Shown: piece by piece, positions 56,140 to 64,000 of the stretch | How positions within the stretch are numbered: position 1 is the stretch's first letter | How the letters are laid out: every line of letters starts with the position of its first letter | Origin: Micromonospora avicenniae | GTDB lineage: Bacteria > Actinomycetota > Actinomycetes > Mycobacteriales > Micromonosporaceae | Reading direction: 5' to 3' | Assembly: GCF_900156065.1 (NCBI RefSeq) | Contig: NZ_FTNF01000004.1 | Coordinates: forward strand, 372,001 to 436,000 | Length of the DNA: 64,000 nt | The notes under the pieces: model-generated | The model's database searches: none | What the model saw: only the letters and a program-made list of their open reading frames with translations | Told to the model about the DNA's origin: nothing | Made by a program: the position numbers and the translations under genes

Positions 56140-56319
56140 CCGGCCGCGAGTGCTGGTCGACCTGGTTCGACATCGCTTCCATCAAGAGCGAGACGGGATC
56201 GGCCAAGGACTGCGACGAGCCCGCCTCGTTCACCACCGAAGTCACGAAGCAGACCAGAGGGATACCAAATGCGGGTCCGCGCCACCGGTGGCGACGAGGC
56301 CGAGCAGAAGCTCACGCAT
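56140..56319 (-). pseudogene. Fragment of a gatZ/kbaZ-like aldolase subunit gene
   Basis: On the minus strand from ATG 56319, MRELLLGLVATGG reads in one frame; a shift then gives FGIPLVCFVTSVVNEAGSS and SLADPVSLLMEAMSNQVDQ. These align with GIPSVCxAxPLV and PVLIEATSNQVDQ, the N-terminal hallmark of tagatose-bisphosphate aldolase non-catalytic subunits; the intact homologue at 57810 has GITSICSAHPLVLQAA and LVLIEATSNQVDQ. Homology stops after ~50 residues. So the 515-bp stretch 55985-56499 holds the frame-shifted head of a second gatZ-like gene plus regulatory DNA, including TTGACA (56388-56383) on the minus strand, a possible -35 box. Confidence 0.6.
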
Positions 56320-56481
56320 ATGGCGTTCCCCATTCAGCGTCGGATGGTCTGCCCGACGAACGTAAGTGGTATATTCTTGGCTTGTCAATGGCCGGTTCCC
56401 GGTAGTTTTTGGTTCGTTCACTGCGGCTCGGAGCGGGGCGGCGCACCGGACCTGGGTGTCCGGCTCAAGAGATCGATCGCA

Positions 56482-56502
56482 CTGGTATGGTTGGCTGGTA
56501 TG
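56482..56502. promoter_or_regulatory. Direct repeat CTGGTATG at the GntR start (candidate autoregulatory site)
   Basis: CTGGTATG occurs at 56482-56489 and 56495-56502, 13 bp apart, the second copy covering the GntR start codon. GTGGTATA occurs at 56366. The TGGT half-site is that of HutC-type GntR regulators, and similar half-sites precede the gatZ operon. Confidence 0.45.
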
Positions 56503-57285
56503 ACTGTTGCGAGGACGCGGATGCCCCGTGGCCTGTTCGCCGACGACGCGCTTCCCCTCTACGAGCGAACCGCCAAGCAGCTGCTCGACGACCTGCGCGC
56601 CACCGCCGCCCACCCAGGTGACCGGCTACCCTCCGAGCGAGCGCTGGCGGCTCGATACGCCGTCTCCCGCGTGACACTGCGAGCCGCCCTCGCTGATCTG
56701 GAGTCGCGCGGCATCGTGCGTCCGTCGTCGACACGCGGATGGTTCGTCGCCGATCTCGACCAACTCCCCGGTCCGGCGGCCGCCACCGAGGCAACCCCCC
56801 AAGTGCAGGGCCTCGCCGACTTCGCCCGCGTCAACGGCCTCACGCCGAGCAGCCGGGTCCTCTCCGCCACGGTTCGCCCGGCGACGGTGTCCGAGGCCGA
56901 AGACCTCCGCATCGCACCCGGCGCCGACCTCTTCGAACTCCACCGGCTCCGCTTCCTCGACGGCCTGCTGGTCGTACTCGAGCACAATCGGCTCCCGCTG
57001 ACGGCCTGCCCGGCCCTGGCCGAGACCGACTTCAACACCGCCTCGCTCTACGCCACCCTCCGCGCGGCGGACCCGCCGCAGACGCCGCGCGTCGCCGACT
57101 ACTCGTGCGAAGCCCGGCACCCGACGCCTCGAGAGATGGAGCTCTTCGAGATCGGCGACACCATGCCGATGCTCGTGGCGACCACGCTGACCTTCAATCA
57201 GGCGGGCCGCCCGATCGAGCTGACCGTCCAGGTCTACCGCGGCGACCGCTACCGCTTCCGGGCCTCCATCACCAATCCCGCCTGA
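56500..57285 (+). CDS. GntR-family (HutC subfamily) transcriptional regulator
   Basis: A 261-residue regulator. The N-terminal winged helix is complete: DALPLYERTAKQLLDDLRATAAHPGDRLPSERALAARYAVSRVTLRAALADLESRGIVRPSSTRGWFVAD, and a UTRA effector domain follows (VQGLADFARVNGLTPSSRVLSATVRPAT...LHRLRFLDGLLVVLEHNRLPL...LVATTLTFNQAGRPIELTVQVYRGDRYRFRASI). UTRA domains commonly bind sugar phosphates such as GlcN-6-P. It lies between the alpha-galactosidase and the gatZ-agaS-kinase-transporter operon and most likely represses both, with a galactosamine- or tagatose-phosphate inducer as the inferred ligand. ATG 56500 begins just before the HTH. Confidence 0.9.
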   Translation: MTVARTRMPRGLFADDALPLYERTAKQLLDDLRATAAHPGDRLPSERALAARYAVSRVTLRAALADLESRGIVRPSSTRGWFVADLDQLPGPAAATEATPQVQGLADFARVNGLTPSSRVLSATVRPATVSEAEDLRIAPGADLFELHRLRFLDGLLVVLEHNRLPLTACPALAETDFNTASLYATLRAADPPQTPRVADYSCEARHPTPREMELFEIGDTMPMLVATTLTFNQAGRPIELTVQVYRGDRYRFRASITNPA

Positions 57286-57523
57286 TCGACCTCGTCCTCG
57301 GCACCGCTCAGGGTCGGGGCACACGACTTCCTTGACATCGGGGTGTCCAGGTCGACGGATGCCCCGACCTGTTGTCGAGTTGATCTCGCGCCGTCGGCGC
57401 CTCAGCCGCCGGCGGGGCGCGATGGATCGCCCGGGCGGCGGGCATGCCCCGCGTCGGTGCTGCCGCCACTCTCGTCGAGGCCCGGTAGGGGCCGGCGGCG
57501 ACTCGCTCTTCTCCGCACCACAA

Positions 57524-57567
57524 CCAGCCCGTTGAGGTAGCCGCGACCACGCCCAGCCCGTTGAGGT
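57524..57567. repeat. 15-bp direct repeat in the gntR-gatZ gap
   Basis: CCAGCCCGTTGAGGT occurs at 57524-57538 and 57553-57567 (29-bp period). The 524-bp gap 57286-57809 otherwise shows no convincing gene; its last 100 bp are AT-richer and hold the gatZ promoter region. Confidence 0.6.
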
Positions 57568-57710
57568 CGCGCGCATGGGCGCCTCGAACCCCTCCGGCGT
57601 CGGCGTCGTGGCCGCCACCGCCCCCGGGCCGGACCGGCCGCGCCGGTGCCGAGGATCTGGACCTCCACTGTCGAGCGGGGCCACCGCCTGGCCGCTGACC
57701 GACCCTGAAG

Positions 57711-57778
57711 CAGACCAAATTACATACCAATTAGACAGTAGCCTGGCCAAGGGGAATACCAGTAGGGTCCATTACCAG
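57711..57778. promoter_or_regulatory. ACCA half-site cluster before the gatZ operon
   Basis: CAGACCAA (57711-57718), CATACCAA (57723-57730), AATACCAG (57755-57762) and ATTACCAG (57771-57778) are copies, in one orientation, of the half-site seen inverted at the GntR start. They lie 32-100 bp before the gatZ start, where a repressor would act. TAGACA (57732) with AATACC 17 bp on is a weak promoter candidate in between. Confidence 0.45.
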
Positions 57779-57809
57779 CTTCGCAACGGCGAGGAGGAGG
57801 AACCGCCCC

Positions 57810-59111
57810 GTGAGTAACCCGCTCGACACCGTCATCGCCCTACACAAACGGGGAAGATCGGTCGGCATCACATCGATCTGCTCCGCCCATCCCCTGGTCC
57901 TGCAGGCCGCGATGGTCCAGGCCCGGGAAGACGGCGACCTGGTGTTGATCGAGGCGACCTCGAACCAGGTCGACCAGGACGGTGGCTACACCGGTATGCG
58001 ACCGGCGGACTTCCGCGACCTGGTGCACGAGGCCGCCGACCGGGCCGGTCTCCCCCGCGAGCGGGTAGTGCTCGGCGGCGACCACCTGGGGCCGAACCGG
58101 TGGCGCTCGCTGCCGGCGGAGGAGGCCATGGCGCGCGTCGATGTGCTCGTGGCGGCGTACGTCGAGGCCGGCTTCACCAAGATCCACCTTGACTGCAGCT
58201 ACCCCTGCGCGGACGACCGGACCCCGTTGACCGACGAGGTGATGGCCGCCCGCGCCGCCCGCATGCTCGCCGTCGCCGAGCGGACCGCCGCCGCGATGGG
58301 GCGGGCCGGGGAGCTCCGGTACGTCATCGGCACCGAGGTCCCGGTCCCCGGCGGCGCCGAGGAGACGATCGAGCAGCTGCGGCCCACCACCGCCGACTCG
58401 GCCCGCCGCACTCTGGACCAGCACCGCAGGGCCTTCGCCGAACGGGGCCTCGACCACGTGTGGCCGCAGGTGATGGCCCTGGTCGTCCAGCCCGGCGTCG
58501 AGTTCGACCACCTCCGGGTCGTCGACTACGACCGGGAGCGCAGCAAGGAACTCCAGCAGGTCCTGGACGACGAGCCGACGATGGTCTTCGAGGCCCACTC
58601 CACCGACTACCAGACCGTCCCGCGACTCGTCGCTCTGGTCGAGGATCACTGGGCCGTGCTCAAGGTCGGGCCCGGTCTGACCTTCGCGTTGCGGGAGGCC
58701 CTCTTCGCGCTGGCCGCGATCGAGACCGAACTCGTTCCCGAGCCCGACCGCTCGCGCCTGCCCGAGGTGGTCGAGCAGCGGATGCTCGCCGAGCCCGGGC
58801 ACTGGGCGAAGTACTACACCGGTGCCGACGCCGAGCAGCGCCTGGCCCGGCGGTACAGCTACAGCGACCGGATGCGCTACTACTGGCCGGACCCGCAGAT
58901 CCAGGCCGCCGAGCGGCGGCTGCTCGAGAACCTGGCCGAGCGGGACATCCCGCTGCCGCTGCTCAGCCAGTACCTGCCCGACCAGTACCAGCGGGTCCGC
59001 GCCGGCGTCCTCGACAACCATCCGGTCGAGCTCGTCCTCGACCGCGTCCGCGACGTCCTGCGCGGCTACCGCCGCGCGGCCGTCCCGTCCGAACGGGGGC
59101 GGGCCGCATGA
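57810..59111 (+). CDS. gatZ: GatZ/KbaZ-like tagatose-bisphosphate aldolase subunit
   Basis: A 433-residue protein of the D-tagatose-1,6-bisphosphate aldolase non-catalytic subunit family. Hallmarks are GITSICSAHPLVLQAAMVQA, LVLIEATSNQVDQDGGYTGMRPADF, LGGDHLGPNRW, KIHLDCSYPCADD, YVIGTEVPVPGGAEE and FEAHSTDYQT. In E. coli such subunits stabilise the catalytic GatY/KbaY aldolase, which is not encoded in this window, so a partner elsewhere or an independent role is implied. GTG 57810 follows GGAGGAGGA. It is first in an operon with agaS-like, kinase and transporter genes (ATGA overlap to the next). Confidence 0.9.
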   Translation: MSNPLDTVIALHKRGRSVGITSICSAHPLVLQAAMVQAREDGDLVLIEATSNQVDQDGGYTGMRPADFRDLVHEAADRAGLPRERVVLGGDHLGPNRWRSLPAEEAMARVDVLVAAYVEAGFTKIHLDCSYPCADDRTPLTDEVMAARAARMLAVAERTAAAMGRAGELRYVIGTEVPVPGGAEETIEQLRPTTADSARRTLDQHRRAFAERGLDHVWPQVMALVVQPGVEFDHLRVVDYDRERSKELQQVLDDEPTMVFEAHSTDYQTVPRLVALVEDHWAVLKVGPGLTFALREALFALAAIETELVPEPDRSRLPEVVEQRMLAEPGHWAKYYTGADAEQRLARRYSYSDRMRYYWPDPQIQAAERRLLENLAERDIPLPLLSQYLPDQYQRVRAGVLDNHPVELVLDRVRDVLRGYRRAAVPSERGRAA

Positions 59112-60355
59112 GCACTCTCCTCGGCCACGACGTCGACCAGCTGCGCCGGCGCGGCGCCCTCGACACCAGCCGCGAGATCGCCCAGCAGCCGGCTGTGTGG
59201 CGTCAGATCGGACGGTCGGCGGTGGAGTCGGAAGCGTCGAACGCAGCGTTCCTGAAGCCGCTGCTCGAACGGCCCGACCTGCGCATCGTCCTCACCGGAG
59301 CGGGCACCTCCGCGTACGTCGGCGAGGTGCTGGCGCCGTCGCTGCGGCGATCGCTGGGCCGGCGGGTGGACGCCGTCGCCACCACCGACATCGTGGCCGA
59401 CCCGCTGGCCTGTTTCGCCGAGAACGTCCCGACACTGCTGGTGTCGTTCGCCCGCTCCGGTGACAGCCCGGAGAGCGTCACCGCCACCGAGCTCGCCAGC
59501 CAGGTGCTGACCGAGTGCTGGCACCTGGTGGTGACCTGCAACGCACACGGTCGGCTCGCCGCGCGGCACGCGGAAACGCCGACCGGGCAGGTGCTGCTGC
59601 TGCCCGAAGCGGCCAACGACCGGGGCTTCGCGATGACCTCCAGCTTCACGGGCATGGTGCTCGCCGGGCTGCTGGCCCTCGGCGGCCCCGACGAGGAGCT
59701 GGTGGAGCGGCTCGCCGCCGCCGCCGAGCGGATCCTGGACAGCCGGCCGGCCGCGGCGGCCGACCTCGCCGCCCGCAACTACTCCCGGATCGTCTACCTC
59801 GGCAGCGGCACCCTGCACGGACTGGCTCGGGAGTCCGCCCTGAAGGTCCTGGAGCTGACCGCCGGCCGGGTGGTGGCCCTGGCCGAGTCCGCGCTCGCCT
59901 TCCGGCACGGGCCGAAATCCGTGCTGAACGACGAGACCCTGGTGGTCAGCTACGAGTCCAACGACCCGTACACCAGCCGGTACGACCGCGACATGGTGGC
60001 CGAGCTGCGGCGGGTCGTCCCGGAGCGGAACCTGGTCACCGTCGGCTGCCGACCCGGGCAGCCGGCCCGGAAGAACGCCTGGACGCTGCCCGGTCTCGAG
60101 GACGTGGACGACGCCGCGCTGGTGCTGCCCGCCGTGATCTGCGCTCAGCTGATCGGCCTGCACTTCTCCCTGGCGCTCGGGCTCACCCCCGACAACCCCT
60201 TCCCCGGCGGTGAGGTCAACCGGGTCGTCCAGGGCGCCATCATGCACTCCCTGCCCGCGAGCCCGTGGCAGGACCGGCAACAGGTCCCGCCCCGGACCAT
60301 CCCCGCCCGGACGGGCGACAGAACTGACGTCAGCAGTGGCGCCAGACGGAGGTGA
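59108..60355 (+). CDS. agaS: AgaS-like SIS-domain sugar isomerase/deaminase
   Basis: A 415-residue protein with two SIS domains. The first has RIVLTGAGTSAYVGEVLAPSL and LLVSFARSGDSPESVTATELA (Ser-rich phosphosugar loop); the second has RIVYLGSGTLHGLARESALKVLELTAGRVVALAESALAFRHGPKSVLNDETLVV with the Glu and His of the active site. AgaS proteins convert galactosamine 6-phosphate to tagatose 6-phosphate with ammonia release. The length and RHGP motif match AgaS better than GlmS, since no glutaminase domain is present. It is translationally coupled to gatZ (ATGA) and to the kinase gene. Confidence 0.9.
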   Translation: MSTLLGHDVDQLRRRGALDTSREIAQQPAVWRQIGRSAVESEASNAAFLKPLLERPDLRIVLTGAGTSAYVGEVLAPSLRRSLGRRVDAVATTDIVADPLACFAENVPTLLVSFARSGDSPESVTATELASQVLTECWHLVVTCNAHGRLAARHAETPTGQVLLLPEAANDRGFAMTSSFTGMVLAGLLALGGPDEELVERLAAAAERILDSRPAAAADLAARNYSRIVYLGSGTLHGLARESALKVLELTAGRVVALAESALAFRHGPKSVLNDETLVVSYESNDPYTSRYDRDMVAELRRVVPERNLVTVGCRPGQPARKNAWTLPGLEDVDDAALVLPAVICAQLIGLHFSLALGLTPDNPFPGGEVNRVVQGAIMHSLPASPWQDRQQVPPRTIPARTGDRTDVSSGARRR

Positions 60356-60360
60356 GACGA

Positions 60361-61338
60361 ATGTTCCTCGGCGTCGACGGCGGCGGCACCAAGACCGCCT
60401 TCTGCCTACTGCGGGCCGACGGCGTGGTCGCAGCGCAGACCACCACCGCGAGCAGCTACTACTTCAGCGAAGGCATCGACCTGGTGACCCGGGTCCTCAA
60501 GGAGGGCGTCGGCACCGTCTGCGCGGGAGCCGGCATCACCCCGGCAGAGATCGACTTCGCCTTCTTCGGGCTTCCGACCTACGGCGAGGTCAGCGATGAC
60601 GTCGCCGCCCTCGACGCGGCGCCCCGGGAGGTCCTCGGGCACGACCGGTACCGGGTCGACAACGACATGCTCTGTGGCTGGTCCGGCTCGCTCGGCGCCG
60701 CCGACGGCATCAACGTGATCAGCGGCACCGGATCGATGACCTACGGCGAACGCGCCGGCCACGGTCTCCGCGTCGGCGGGTGGAGTGAACTCTTCGGCGA
60801 CGAGGGCTCCGCGTACTGGATCGCCATCCGCGGCTTGCAGGCGTTCTCCCGGATGAGCGACGGTCGGCAGCCCCCCGGCCCGCTGCTGGATGTTCTCCGT
60901 GACCACCTGGGGCTCGCCGCGGATCTGGATCTGATCGACGTCGTGCTGAACCGGTGGCACGGCGACCGTGGCGAGATCGCGGCGCTGAGCCCCCTGGTCA
61001 CCCGCGCCGCCGACCAGGGCGACGAGGCGGCCGGCGCGATCCTCGCAGAGGCCGGCCGGGAACTCGCCCTGCTGGTGGAGACCACCCGCAGCCGACTCGG
61101 CTACCCCGTCGAAGAGCGGGTGCTGGTCTCCTACTCCGGCGGCACCTTCAACGCGCCGCAGGTGCGCGAGGCGTTCCGAGCGCACCTGCACACGCTGCAC
61201 GGTGGGTACGACCTTCGTCAGCCCGTCTACTCGCCGGTCATCGGCGCGGCGCTCTACGCCGCGAAGCAGGCCGGCAGCCCGCTGAACACCGACGCGCTCG
61301 AGCATCTCCGGACCACCCCCACCCCCACCGTCCCCTGA
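60361..61338 (+). CDS. BadF/BadG-type sugar kinase (N-acetylhexosamine kinase-like)
   Basis: A 325-residue ASKHA-fold kinase: phosphate-1 loop FLGVDGGGTKTAFCLL, a conserved DNDMLCGWSGSLGAADGINVISGTGSMTYG (phosphate-2 and sugar-binding), GGWSELFGDEGSAYWIAIRGLQA, and adenosine motif VLVSYSGGTFNAPQVREAF. This is the N-acetylglucosamine kinase group. In this operon it would phosphorylate an imported (N-acetyl)galactosamine, replacing PTS-coupled phosphorylation. ATG 60361 has GGAGG 8 nt upstream; GTG 60352 overlaps the agaS stop and is possible. Confidence 0.88.
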   Translation: MFLGVDGGGTKTAFCLLRADGVVAAQTTTASSYYFSEGIDLVTRVLKEGVGTVCAGAGITPAEIDFAFFGLPTYGEVSDDVAALDAAPREVLGHDRYRVDNDMLCGWSGSLGAADGINVISGTGSMTYGERAGHGLRVGGWSELFGDEGSAYWIAIRGLQAFSRMSDGRQPPGPLLDVLRDHLGLAADLDLIDVVLNRWHGDRGEIAALSPLVTRAADQGDEAAGAILAEAGRELALLVETTRSRLGYPVEERVLVSYSGGTFNAPQVREAFRAHLHTLHGGYDLRQPVYSPVIGAALYAAKQAGSPLNTDALEHLRTTPTPTVP

Positions 61339-61348
61339 GGAGGCGCAG

Positions 61349-62311
61349 ATGCCAACATCCATGTCCCGCATCAGTCGCAGTTGGATCCCGTACGCCGGGC
61401 TGCTCGTGCTCTTCTGGGGTGTGTGGGGAGCCTTCTCCTCCGTCCCGACCAGCGACTACGGCTACCCCGATGGCATGGTCTACGTCGTCTGGTCCCTCAC
61501 CATGATCATCCCGGCCGTCGCCGCGCTGCGCGGCAACCGGCTGGACCGCCGCCCGATCGCGGCCGTGTACGGCCTGCTGGTCGGCCTGACCGGCGCCGGC
61601 GGCCAGCTGCTGCTGTTCAAGGCGCTCACCATCGGCCCGGCCTACCTGATCTTCCCGCTGATCGCGCTCTCCCCCGCGATCACCGTGCTGATGGCCACGG
61701 CGCTGCTGCGTGAACGCATCCCGCGGCTCGCCGTGCTCGGCGTGATCGCCGCGCTGATCGCGGTCGTGCTGTTCAGCGTCAGCGACGGCGACGGCTCCGC
61801 CACCGGTGGACTGTGGCTGCTCCTCGCCATCCTGATCTGCGTCGCCTGGGGCGTGCAGGCCTACTTCATGCGGAAGGCGGCCACCGTCGGCGTCAACGAC
61901 GCCACCACCTTCACCTGGATGACGATCAGTGGCCTGCTGCTGGTGCCGGTCGCCATCTGGATGGCCGGCGGCCTGGCGCTGGACGCGCCCTGGCAGGCGC
62001 CGACCCTCGCGGCGGTCACCCAGTTGCTCAACGCTGTTGGCGCGCTGTTCCTGGTGATGGCGTTCAGCCGGGGCAAGGCCTCGATCGTGGCCCCCACGAC
62101 CAATGCCCTGGCGCCCGTACTGACCGTCATCCTCTCGCTGGCCGTCTACCAGAAGGTGCCGTCGGTCTACGCCACGATCGGCATCGTGCTCGCCATCGTC
62201 GGGTCAACCCTGATGGTCTACGCCGACGAGAAGCGCGGCGAGGCTGCGGCGAACGCGGCCAGCCCGCGAACCCTCGACCGGGGCAGTGCACCTGACCTCA
62301 CCGTACGGTAG
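61349..62311 (+). CDS. EamA/DMT-family transporter
   Basis: A 320-residue membrane protein with ten predicted helices arranged as two EamA repeats (helices 1-5 starting WIPYAGLLVLFWGVWGAFS; repeat 2 starting GLWLLLAILICVAWGVQAYFMRKAA). Typical repeat ends are GPAYLIFPLIALSPAITVLMATALLRERIP and IVAPTTNALAPVLTVILSLAVYQKVPS. DMT proteins carry amino acids, nucleotide sugars or sugars, in either direction. As last gene of the gatZ-agaS-kinase operon it is the only candidate uptake system for the sugar, an unusual choice where PTS or ABC importers are normal. The start lies 10 bp after the kinase stop with GGAGG. Confidence 0.88.
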   Translation: MPTSMSRISRSWIPYAGLLVLFWGVWGAFSSVPTSDYGYPDGMVYVVWSLTMIIPAVAALRGNRLDRRPIAAVYGLLVGLTGAGGQLLLFKALTIGPAYLIFPLIALSPAITVLMATALLRERIPRLAVLGVIAALIAVVLFSVSDGDGSATGGLWLLLAILICVAWGVQAYFMRKAATVGVNDATTFTWMTISGLLLVPVAIWMAGGLALDAPWQAPTLAAVTQLLNAVGALFLVMAFSRGKASIVAPTTNALAPVLTVILSLAVYQKVPSVYATIGIVLAIVGSTLMVYADEKRGEAAANAASPRTLDRGSAPDLTVR

Positions 62312-62329
62312 CGGCCGGACCCACCTCGG

Positions 62330-62361
62330 CGGCCGCCGGTCCGGGCTCGGACCGGCGGCCG
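62330..62361 (+). terminator. Terminator after the gatZ operon
   Basis: Perfect 14-bp stem (CGGCCGCCGGTCCG / CGGACCGGCGGCCG) with loop GGCT, 18 bp after the transporter stop. Confidence 0.85.
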
Positions 62362-62596
62362 AAGCGTAGGCCCGTAACGCTCTCCCCCGGCTACGCCGCA
62401 CGCCTGCCGGCACCCCTTCTCCGCGCAGACCTGCGCGAGACGCACCAGAGCCCGGATTTTCCAGCTCGACAAACGGGCATAGGCCTCCGAACCGACCTCT
62501 CCAGGCGCGGGGGGTAGCGATAGACGGGCATGAACCTGTAGTACCGACGAAAGCGCGCACCGGAGAATGCGCTTCCCAGCTTTCGCGGAGGTCAAC

Positions 62597-63889
62597 TTGC
62601 CCAGCCTGCAAGGTCGTCCGACCATCTCTCCCCGCCGTCTCGGCGCCATCCTGACACCGATGATCACCGCGGTGGTCGCTGCCGCCGTCGTCCTGGCCGT
62701 GACGGCGGAACCTCGCCCGCCGGCGGACGCTCCACGCGAACACGCGCTCGGGGTGACCGGTCCGGAGGGCATTCGGAGCGTGGCCTACACCCAGGCCGTC
62801 GCCGCCGTGAAGACCAGGAAGCCCAAGGTCACCGTGATCGGGACCGGCGGCACGATCTCGGGCGTCGCCACGTCGCGGAGCAGCTTCACCAACTACCAGT
62901 CCGGGCGGATCGCGATCAGGGACATGGTCGCCCAACTGCAGCCCGAGATCGGCGAGGTCGCCGACGTGACAACGGTGCAGTTCGGCAACAAGGGCTCGGG
63001 CGGCTACAGCATGGCCGAGTTCCACGCGCTCACCCTCGCCGTGGAGTCTGCACTGGACAGCTCGGACGGTGTCGTGGTCACCAGCGGTACGGACACCATG
63101 GAGGAGTTCGCGTACTGGCTCGACCTGACCGTGCAGAGCCGGAAGCCGGTCGTACTCACCGGGGCCATGCGTCCGTGGGCCGCGGTGACCCCGGACGGCC
63201 CGCAGGTCATCGGGGCCGACGGCCCGGCGAACCTCTACAACTCGATCGTCCTGGCGGCCAGCCAGTCCACCTACTGCTACGGCACGGTGCTCATGCTCGG
63301 CGACGAGTTCCATGCCGCCCGGGACGTCACCAAGACGAGCACCTACCGGATGGACACGTTCCAGACCCGCGAACTCGGCGTGCTCGGCTGGATCGACGGG
63401 CCGAACATCAAGGTCGGTCGGGCGCCGTCGCGAGTGGACGACTGTGACAACAAGAACCGCTGGATGACGCCGTTCGACATGTCCCAGATCGAGCCGACCG
63501 CGCTGCCCCGCGTCGAGGTGGTCTACGGCTACCAGCAGGCCGGCGGCGAGGCGATCACCGCCTTCGCGGCGGCGGGGGCCAAGGGCATCGTCACGGCGGG
63601 CACCGGATCCGGTGGTCTCTCCTCCGCGCAGAGCAGCGCCCGGACGGCCGCCGCCCGGTCGGGTGTGGTCTTCGTGACCGCCTCGCGCACCGGCTCCGGC
63701 TCCACCTACGGCGGGAACAGCAGTCTTCCCATCATCGCCGGGGACGACCTGCTGCCGCAGAAGGCCCGGCTGCTGCTCCTGCTCAGTCTCGCGTTCTCCC
63801 CGACCGACACCGGCAAGGTCCGGGAATGGATGACCACCCTCGGCAGCCCCGAGTGGGACACCGCACCGAAGGGCAGGAACGGCAACTGA
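62597..63889 (+). CDS. Secreted L-asparaginase (type II-like)
   Basis: A ~430-residue exported asparaginase. A signal segment (LTPMITAVVAAAVVLAVTAE) and ~40-residue spacer precede the enzyme. All active-site positions of the E. coli type II enzyme can be matched: Thr in VIGTGGTISG, Tyr in SFTNYQSG, Thr-Asp in SGTDTMEEFAYWLDL, and Lys in ARDVTKTSTYRMDTF. The usual HGTDT is SGTDT here. It releases ammonia from asparagine (and perhaps glutamine) outside the cell. TTG 62597 is preferred because GGAGGT lies 4 nt upstream; ATG 62567 is in frame. It is monocistronic between two hairpins. Confidence 0.9.
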   Translation: MPSLQGRPTISPRRLGAILTPMITAVVAAAVVLAVTAEPRPPADAPREHALGVTGPEGIRSVAYTQAVAAVKTRKPKVTVIGTGGTISGVATSRSSFTNYQSGRIAIRDMVAQLQPEIGEVADVTTVQFGNKGSGGYSMAEFHALTLAVESALDSSDGVVVTSGTDTMEEFAYWLDLTVQSRKPVVLTGAMRPWAAVTPDGPQVIGADGPANLYNSIVLAASQSTYCYGTVLMLGDEFHAARDVTKTSTYRMDTFQTRELGVLGWIDGPNIKVGRAPSRVDDCDNKNRWMTPFDMSQIEPTALPRVEVVYGYQQAGGEAITAFAAAGAKGIVTAGTGSGGLSSAQSSARTAAARSGVVFVTASRTGSGSTYGGNSSLPIIAGDDLLPQKARLLLLLSLAFSPTDTGKVREWMTTLGSPEWDTAPKGRNGN

Positions 63890-63893
63890 TCAC

Positions 63894-63933
63894 CTCCGGT
63901 GGCCGGGCCACGCCGCCTGCCCGGCCACCGGAG
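63894..63933 (+). terminator. Terminator after the asparaginase gene
   Basis: Perfect 15-bp stem (CTCCGGTGGCCGGGC / GCCCGGCCACCGGAG) with a 10-nt loop, 4 bp after the stop. The last ~65 bp of the window show no recognisable gene. Confidence 0.85.
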
Positions 63934-64000
63934 ATGGGCGGGGGCACGGCCGACGCAACCCCGTCGTCGCCGGTTCGTTGGCCCCATCGGGCGGACGGGG

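Noticed and set aside
53681..56365. An 894-codon plus-strand frame opposite the alpha-galactosidase
   Set aside because: It is antisense shadow of the GH36 gene with no domain, start signal or codon bias of a real gene.
57308..57730. A minus-strand frame of 140 codons in the gntR-gatZ gap
   Set aside because: Low-complexity Arg/Pro/Ala text, no ribosome site, and it contains the 15-bp direct repeat; probably non-coding.
1..64000. Search for CRISPR arrays, tRNA/rRNA genes, IS elements, integrases and attachment sites
   Set aside because: No regularly spaced repeats, cloverleaf sequences, transposase or integrase motifs were seen; the single 15-bp direct repeat at 57524/57553 is isolated.

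Overview
The window is 64 kb of very GC-rich, gene-dense DNA that reads as the chromosome of a filamentous actinomycete. Micromonosporaceae is the likeliest family, but this is an inference from gene content; there is no rRNA or other taxonomic marker. Supporting signs are the frequent GTG/TTG starts, three AfsR-type SARP/STAND regulators, several ECF sigma factors, Tat-exported enzymes and long perfect bidirectional terminators between convergent genes. I found no tRNA, rRNA, CRISPR array, IS element or phage gene.

Layout. 1-8 kb: the end of an aldo/keto reductase, a DHA2 drug exporter, and two paralogous SARP-NB-ARC regulators flanking an ECF sigma factor; the second paralogue lacks the TPR sensor. 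8-12 kb: a large secreted subtilase with a Crp-like upstream site, and an SRPBCC protein. 12-24 kb: a coherent ribose-salvage regulon. It comprises a secreted ADP-ribosylglycohydrolase-fold enzyme, two secreted nucleoside hydrolases, a LacI regulator, ribokinase, RbsD and a ribose ABC transporter. Five copies of the palindrome CAACWCGWGTTG lie in front of these units, in tandem pairs with the same 13-bp phasing at the divergent hydrolase promoters. 24-32 kb: a SnoaL-like gene, a TetR gene broken by one in-frame stop, an alpha/beta hydrolase, an aldo/keto reductase, and a SigE-type sigma factor with a membrane partner, divergent from a second large subtilase.

32-39 kb holds the least familiar system. 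A SARP regulator is followed by a 79-residue peptide with 8 Cys and 8 Tyr, a hairpin, then a membrane-anchored CPPC thioredoxin (MauD/TlpA-like), an exporter-type ABC protein, a minimal S26 signal peptidase and a MauE-like membrane redox protein. It looks like a dedicated production line for a disulfide-rich exported peptide.

39-53 kb is mixed: a HIRAN-domain protein, a stand-alone LigD 3'-phosphoesterase domain, a DUF2089 operon, ArsR and CmtR metal regulators (the latter coupled to a CDF transporter with a Cys-rich tail), an ECF42/DGPF pair, and an ECF41 sigma factor whose presumed target promoter lies before a flavin oxidoreductase. PhoX phosphatase, cupin and DUF1801 genes follow.

53-64 kb: a Tat-exported alpha-galactosidase and, beyond a degraded gatZ-like fragment, a GntR regulator and an operon of GatZ-like aldolase subunit, AgaS-like isomerase/deaminase, BadF-type sugar kinase and EamA transporter. 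Together these suggest PTS-independent use of galactose-type amino sugars. A secreted asparaginase closes the window.
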